From Parablautia muri (lineage in GTDB: Bacteria > Bacillota > Clostridia > Lachnospirales > Lachnospiraceae), in NCBI RefSeq assembly GCF_009917485.1, contig NZ_QZDT01000007.1, positions 1-64,000 on the forward strand: a stretch of DNA of 64,000 bases, written 5' to 3'. The notes beneath the pieces were generated by a model. It ran no database searches, was not told the DNA's origin, and saw only the letters and a program-made list of their open reading frames with translations. The first letter of the stretch is position 1. Every line of letters starts with the position of its first letter. Below, piece by piece: positions 61,349 through 64,000 of this stretch. The translations under genes and the position numbers were made by a program.

Positions 61349-62680
61349 ATGAAAGAACTGTTTCGGGTGGAAAAAATCAAATGTGATTACTGGTTGGAGG
61401 ATTACAATCTCAGCATTTATCAGGGAGAAATCATATATATACAGTGCGTTTATGACAAATCGCCGGACTGTCTGTGCGATGTGGTAGTCGGAAACAGGAG
61501 GCCGGATTCAGGACTGATTTTCGTAAATGAAAAGAGCGTTGGAAATTATACTTCTTCCTATGCCGCCAGTCAGGGCATTTATGAGGCTTCGCTGAAAAAC
61601 AATTATGAAGGAAACGGAACCGTAGCAAAGGCCCTTTCTCCCATGAAGCCTTTTTATTACCTTTTTTCCAAAAAGAAGATGGTCAGACAAATTCAGGAAA
61701 TTTTTGATGGGGAGGGTATTTCTTTAGATGCGGAGGCTTCTCTTTTGGAGCTGAGCAAAATAGAGGGGAGAAAGCTTGGCCTGGTTCGGGCAAAGCTTTT
61801 GGAAGCAAAGGTGGTTGTAGTCAATCTGAACAGGGAAGTTGTGGAGGGAAGGCAGGCCGCAGAGCTTGGCGATATGATATGGAAAATGAGCAAGGAAGGG
61901 GTTGCTGTTTTAATTTTGTCCTGCAATTATTCTGTTCTTGCAGAATACGCCAGCCGTATCCAACTGTTGTATCTGGGACGGGCGGTAAAGGAATGGAGCG
62001 GGGAAATTCCGGAGGCGGTTTTCCAGCAGCTGAAGTATGGCAGTTTTATTGCACGGCAGGGGCAGACGGGAGTGCTGGAACGGAATTTTATAGGTCTTTA
62101 CGACTATGAATGGGATACCCAGTATAGTTTCTGGGAATATTTGTGCTGTCTTAGGGAAAACAACCCTGAGATATGGGATGAATTGCTGGGAGGAGAGCTG
62201 CCGAAGGAAGGGATAGGATATTTTAATGGCACGGCGGTTGTTCCGGGAAACAGTCAGGAGCTGCTTTTTGAGGAGCTTACCATAGGACAGAATCTGACGA
62301 TTGGAGCGTTAAAAAGGGTTAATTATGGCAAAAGTCCCTTTGTGAATCGCAGAATACAGCGGAAAATAGAGGAGGTTTATTATGATGCCCAACAAATTTC
62401 TAAAAAGGAGACAGATATCCGAAATCTAACAGGATTGCAGAGAAAAATTCTTTCTATTGAAAGATTTGTTATACTGCGTCCTTCTATTATTTTTCTTGAA
62501 TTTCCCTATTATGATGTGGGCCTTGCGCAGGTAGAGGAGCTGCGCGGTTATTTGACGAGTCTTGTAAAAAGAAAGATAAAGGTAGTTTATTTTTCTAAGA
62601 CATTGGAAAGTATGATGCTGGATTGTAAAGTCATCCTACAAACACAGGATGGAAGAAGTGCAAAAATAGACACCTTATGA
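61349..62680 (+). CDS. Degenerate double-NBD ABC protein (pseudo-RbsA/MglA)
   Basis: 443 aa. Overall order resembles the tandem ATPase of ribose/galactose importers (RbsA/MglA, about 500 aa): LFRVEKIKCDYWLEDYNLSI, a middle NLNREVVEGRQAAELGDMI segment, a VAVLILSCNYSVLAEYASRI switch-like region, then a second half with LTGLQRKILSIERFVILRPS and a final VVYFSKTLESM. All nucleotide motifs are lost: the first Walker A is replaced by QCVYDKSPDC, the first signature is LSKIEG, Walker B reads VVVNLN, the second Walker A region has no GxxGxGK, and the second Walker B ends FLEFP instead of LDEP. ATP hydrolysis is unlikely. Lying between kinase and binding protein, it could act as a regulator or scaffold. 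Confidence 0.8.
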   Translation: MKELFRVEKIKCDYWLEDYNLSIYQGEIIYIQCVYDKSPDCLCDVVVGNRRPDSGLIFVNEKSVGNYTSSYAASQGIYEASLKNNYEGNGTVAKALSPMKPFYYLFSKKKMVRQIQEIFDGEGISLDAEASLLELSKIEGRKLGLVRAKLLEAKVVVVNLNREVVEGRQAAELGDMIWKMSKEGVAVLILSCNYSVLAEYASRIQLLYLGRAVKEWSGEIPEAVFQQLKYGSFIARQGQTGVLERNFIGLYDYEWDTQYSFWEYLCCLRENNPEIWDELLGGELPKEGIGYFNGTAVVPGNSQELLFEELTIGQNLTIGALKRVNYGKSPFVNRRIQRKIEEVYYDAQQISKKETDIRNLTGLQRKILSIERFVILRPSIIFLEFPYYDVGLAQVEELRGYLTSLVKRKIKVVYFSKTLESMMLDCKVILQTQDGRSAKIDTL

Positions 62681-62761
62681 TATTTTTTTCCACCTTTCAT
62701 GGAAACGAAAAAACGGTATAGTTTAAATACCATTTAAAACAACGAAAGGGAGGAAAGAAAA

Positions 62762-63904
62762 ATGACGAGAAAGATAGTTGCTGTATTGTTGGCCTTTGGA
62801 CTCACGCTCAGCCTTATGGCCTGCGGTAATTCTGCCGGAACACAGGCAGGAGCTTCCAGTGGAACAGATGAGGCCCAGGACGAGGAACCGGCAGACGAAG
62901 GAGATGCCCAGGAAGCACAGGACCAGGAGCCAGCTGATAGTGAAGCTGGAGATGCGGCTGACGCGGCAGCTGATGCTGTAGAGCATGCAGCAGGCGGAGC
63001 TGACCTTAGCGGGAAAAAGGTAGGATTTTCTGCACTCATGATGTCATCAGAATTCTTTACCGATATGTCCAACCAGATGGAAGCATATTTTACAGAGCAC
63101 GGCATGGAATACAGTGTAGCGGATGCAAACGGCAATGCGCAGACACAGATTCAGACAGTGGAAAACTTTGTATCTATGGGTATGGATTACATAATCTGCT
63201 TCGTAGTGGATGCATCCTCTATCAGTGATTCCCTGATTAAGGCAAGGGAGGACGGCGCATTTATCATTGTAATCGGTACGGTTTTAGACAATCAGGATGC
63301 TTATGACGTATGTATCAGTATCAGCCAGAATGAGTCTGGTGTTACGGAAGCAAAGATGGCTGCAGAGTGGATTGAGGCTACATTCCCGGATGCGGAGGAT
63401 GGCTCTATTGAAGTAGGCCTTTTGACCAACTCTGAAAATGAGGATGCTGTCGCAAGATGTGACGGGCTCCGTGAAATCGAAAACTTTACATCCAAGGCGG
63501 TGATTGTTGAGGAGCATGAGACAACACAGGCGGAAGGTGCGGCAGCAGGCCAGACCTACGCGGAAATGATGCTGATGAATAACCCTGACCTTAAGGTTAT
63601 TCTGACCTACGGTACAGACCAGGGACAGGGAGCAAATGAGGCTGTTATGAAGGATTCTTCTATCAACAGTGAGGAATTCGCGGTATTTACGGTAGATACG
63701 GCTGAATTTATCAGGAATAAGGTAAAGGAATCTGCAGATGGGACTTCTGTTCTGCGCGGTACAGTAATGCTTGGCGAAGGAACACCTATGACATGCTATA
63801 ACCTGATGGACGGAACCTGGTCTGACAGAGTAAAAGACAAGGTTTATTCAGAGGAATGTATTATGATTACGCCGGAAACCATTTCAGAGTATTTCCCAGA
63901 ATAA
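62762..63904 (+). CDS. Ribose/galactose-type substrate-binding lipoprotein
   Basis: 380 aa. Signal peptide with lipobox LMAC (Cys near residue 20), an Asp/Glu/Ala-rich linker to about residue 80, then a periplasmic-binding-protein type I domain (Peripla_BP_4): KKVGFSALMMSSEFFTDM, ENFVSMGMDYIICFVVDA, IGLL-like VGLLTNSENEDA and a TYGTDQGQGANEAV hinge segment. It binds a monosaccharide or related ligand. GGGAGG precedes the ATG, and a TATAGT near 62717 suggests its own promoter. The true ATPase and permease are expected beyond the right edge. Confidence 0.92.
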   Translation: MTRKIVAVLLAFGLTLSLMACGNSAGTQAGASSGTDEAQDEEPADEGDAQEAQDQEPADSEAGDAADAAADAVEHAAGGADLSGKKVGFSALMMSSEFFTDMSNQMEAYFTEHGMEYSVADANGNAQTQIQTVENFVSMGMDYIICFVVDASSISDSLIKAREDGAFIIVIGTVLDNQDAYDVCISISQNESGVTEAKMAAEWIEATFPDAEDGSIEVGLLTNSENEDAVARCDGLREIENFTSKAVIVEEHETTQAEGAAAGQTYAEMMLMNNPDLKVILTYGTDQGQGANEAVMKDSSINSEEFAVFTVDTAEFIRNKVKESADGTSVLRGTVMLGEGTPMTCYNLMDGTWSDRVKDKVYSEECIMITPETISEYFPE

Positions 63905-63987
63905 AAGATGAAGATTTTCTAAGGCGTCAAAAAACGCCGTCTAAGAAAATCTAAGTCATCTTTCGAAGAATCGCTTTGCGATTCTTC
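63904..63987 (+). terminator. Two strong hairpins after the binding-protein gene
   Basis: First: AGATTTTCT (63912-63920) with AGAAAATCT (63944-63952), with an inner GGCGT/ACGCC stem and an outer AAAGATGA/TCATCTTT extension. Second: GAAGAATCGC (63965-63974) with GCGATTCTTC (63978-63987), loop TTT. No clear U-tract follows, so these probably protect the binding-protein mRNA or attenuate downstream genes. Confidence 0.55.
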
Positions 63988-64000
63988 TGAAATAATATAT

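Overview
The window reads as chromosomal DNA of an anaerobic low-to-mid-GC Firmicute, most likely a gut Lachnospiraceae (Blautia/Dorea-like). That is inference from gene content: paired GlgC/GlgD, YesN/YesM-type two-component proteins, a DUF4317 protein, many family 1 sugar-binding lipoproteins, and strong AGGAGG ribosome sites. No rRNA, tRNA, CRISPR array, intact insertion sequence or prophage was seen.

Layout. (1) 1-5.6 kb: a sugar-type ABC importer (lipoprotein plus two permeases, no ATPase), then a PhnP-like cyclic-phosphodiesterase-fold protein and an organophosphate-type MFS transporter, closed by a 26-bp perfect hairpin. (2) 5.6-9.4 kb: housekeeping genes (THUMP rRNA methyltransferase, RdgB, YfcE-like phosphoesterase) plus a membrane-anchored amidase_3 protein that has lost most zinc/catalytic residues. 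(3) 9.4-18.8 kb: glycogen genes glgD-glgC on the minus strand, a GH32 fructosidase, a hybrid histidine kinase with a lone solute-binding lipoprotein, and MgtC. (4) 19-29 kb: an envelope-glycan modification block (GT-C-like membrane protein, a DUF6077-type membrane protein broken in two, MBOAT acyltransferase, two SGNH-type proteins, an ArnE/ArnF-like pair). It also holds a frameshifted Phd/PIN toxin-antitoxin pair. (5) 29-52 kb: a rhamnose-type cell-wall polysaccharide locus with a GH25 lysozyme carrying an acidic-repeat cytoplasmic tail, rfbB-rfbA-rfbC, an ABC exporter whose ATPase has a Wzt-like C-terminal domain, a methyltransferase-kinase fusion, several GT2 enzymes, phosphoglucomutase, a polyprenyl-phosphate sugar transferase, an LCP ligase with a basic repeat tail, then HtrA. 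(6) 54-64 kb: a DUF4317 protein, GH78 alpha-L-rhamnosidase, an LprI-domain lipoprotein, and a YesN response regulator, minimal YesM kinase, degenerate double-NBD ABC protein and ribose-type binding protein, which looks like one signalling/uptake module running off the right edge.

How it fits together. PgcA and GlgC/GlgD partition glucose phosphate toward glycogen and toward dTDP/UDP sugars. RfbA/B/C make dTDP-4-keto-rhamnose (the reductase RfbD is not here). The GT2 enzymes build a polymer on undecaprenyl phosphate, the methyltransferase-kinase may cap it, Wzm/Wzt export it and the LCP protein attaches it to peptidoglycan. The strongest unusual items are a catalytically dead ABC protein inside a YesMN operon, several probable pseudoenzymes, a repeated leader element in front of unrelated genes, opposite-charge cytoplasmic tails on the lysozyme and LCP protein, and a cluster of single-base frameshifts at 21.8-25.8 kb.
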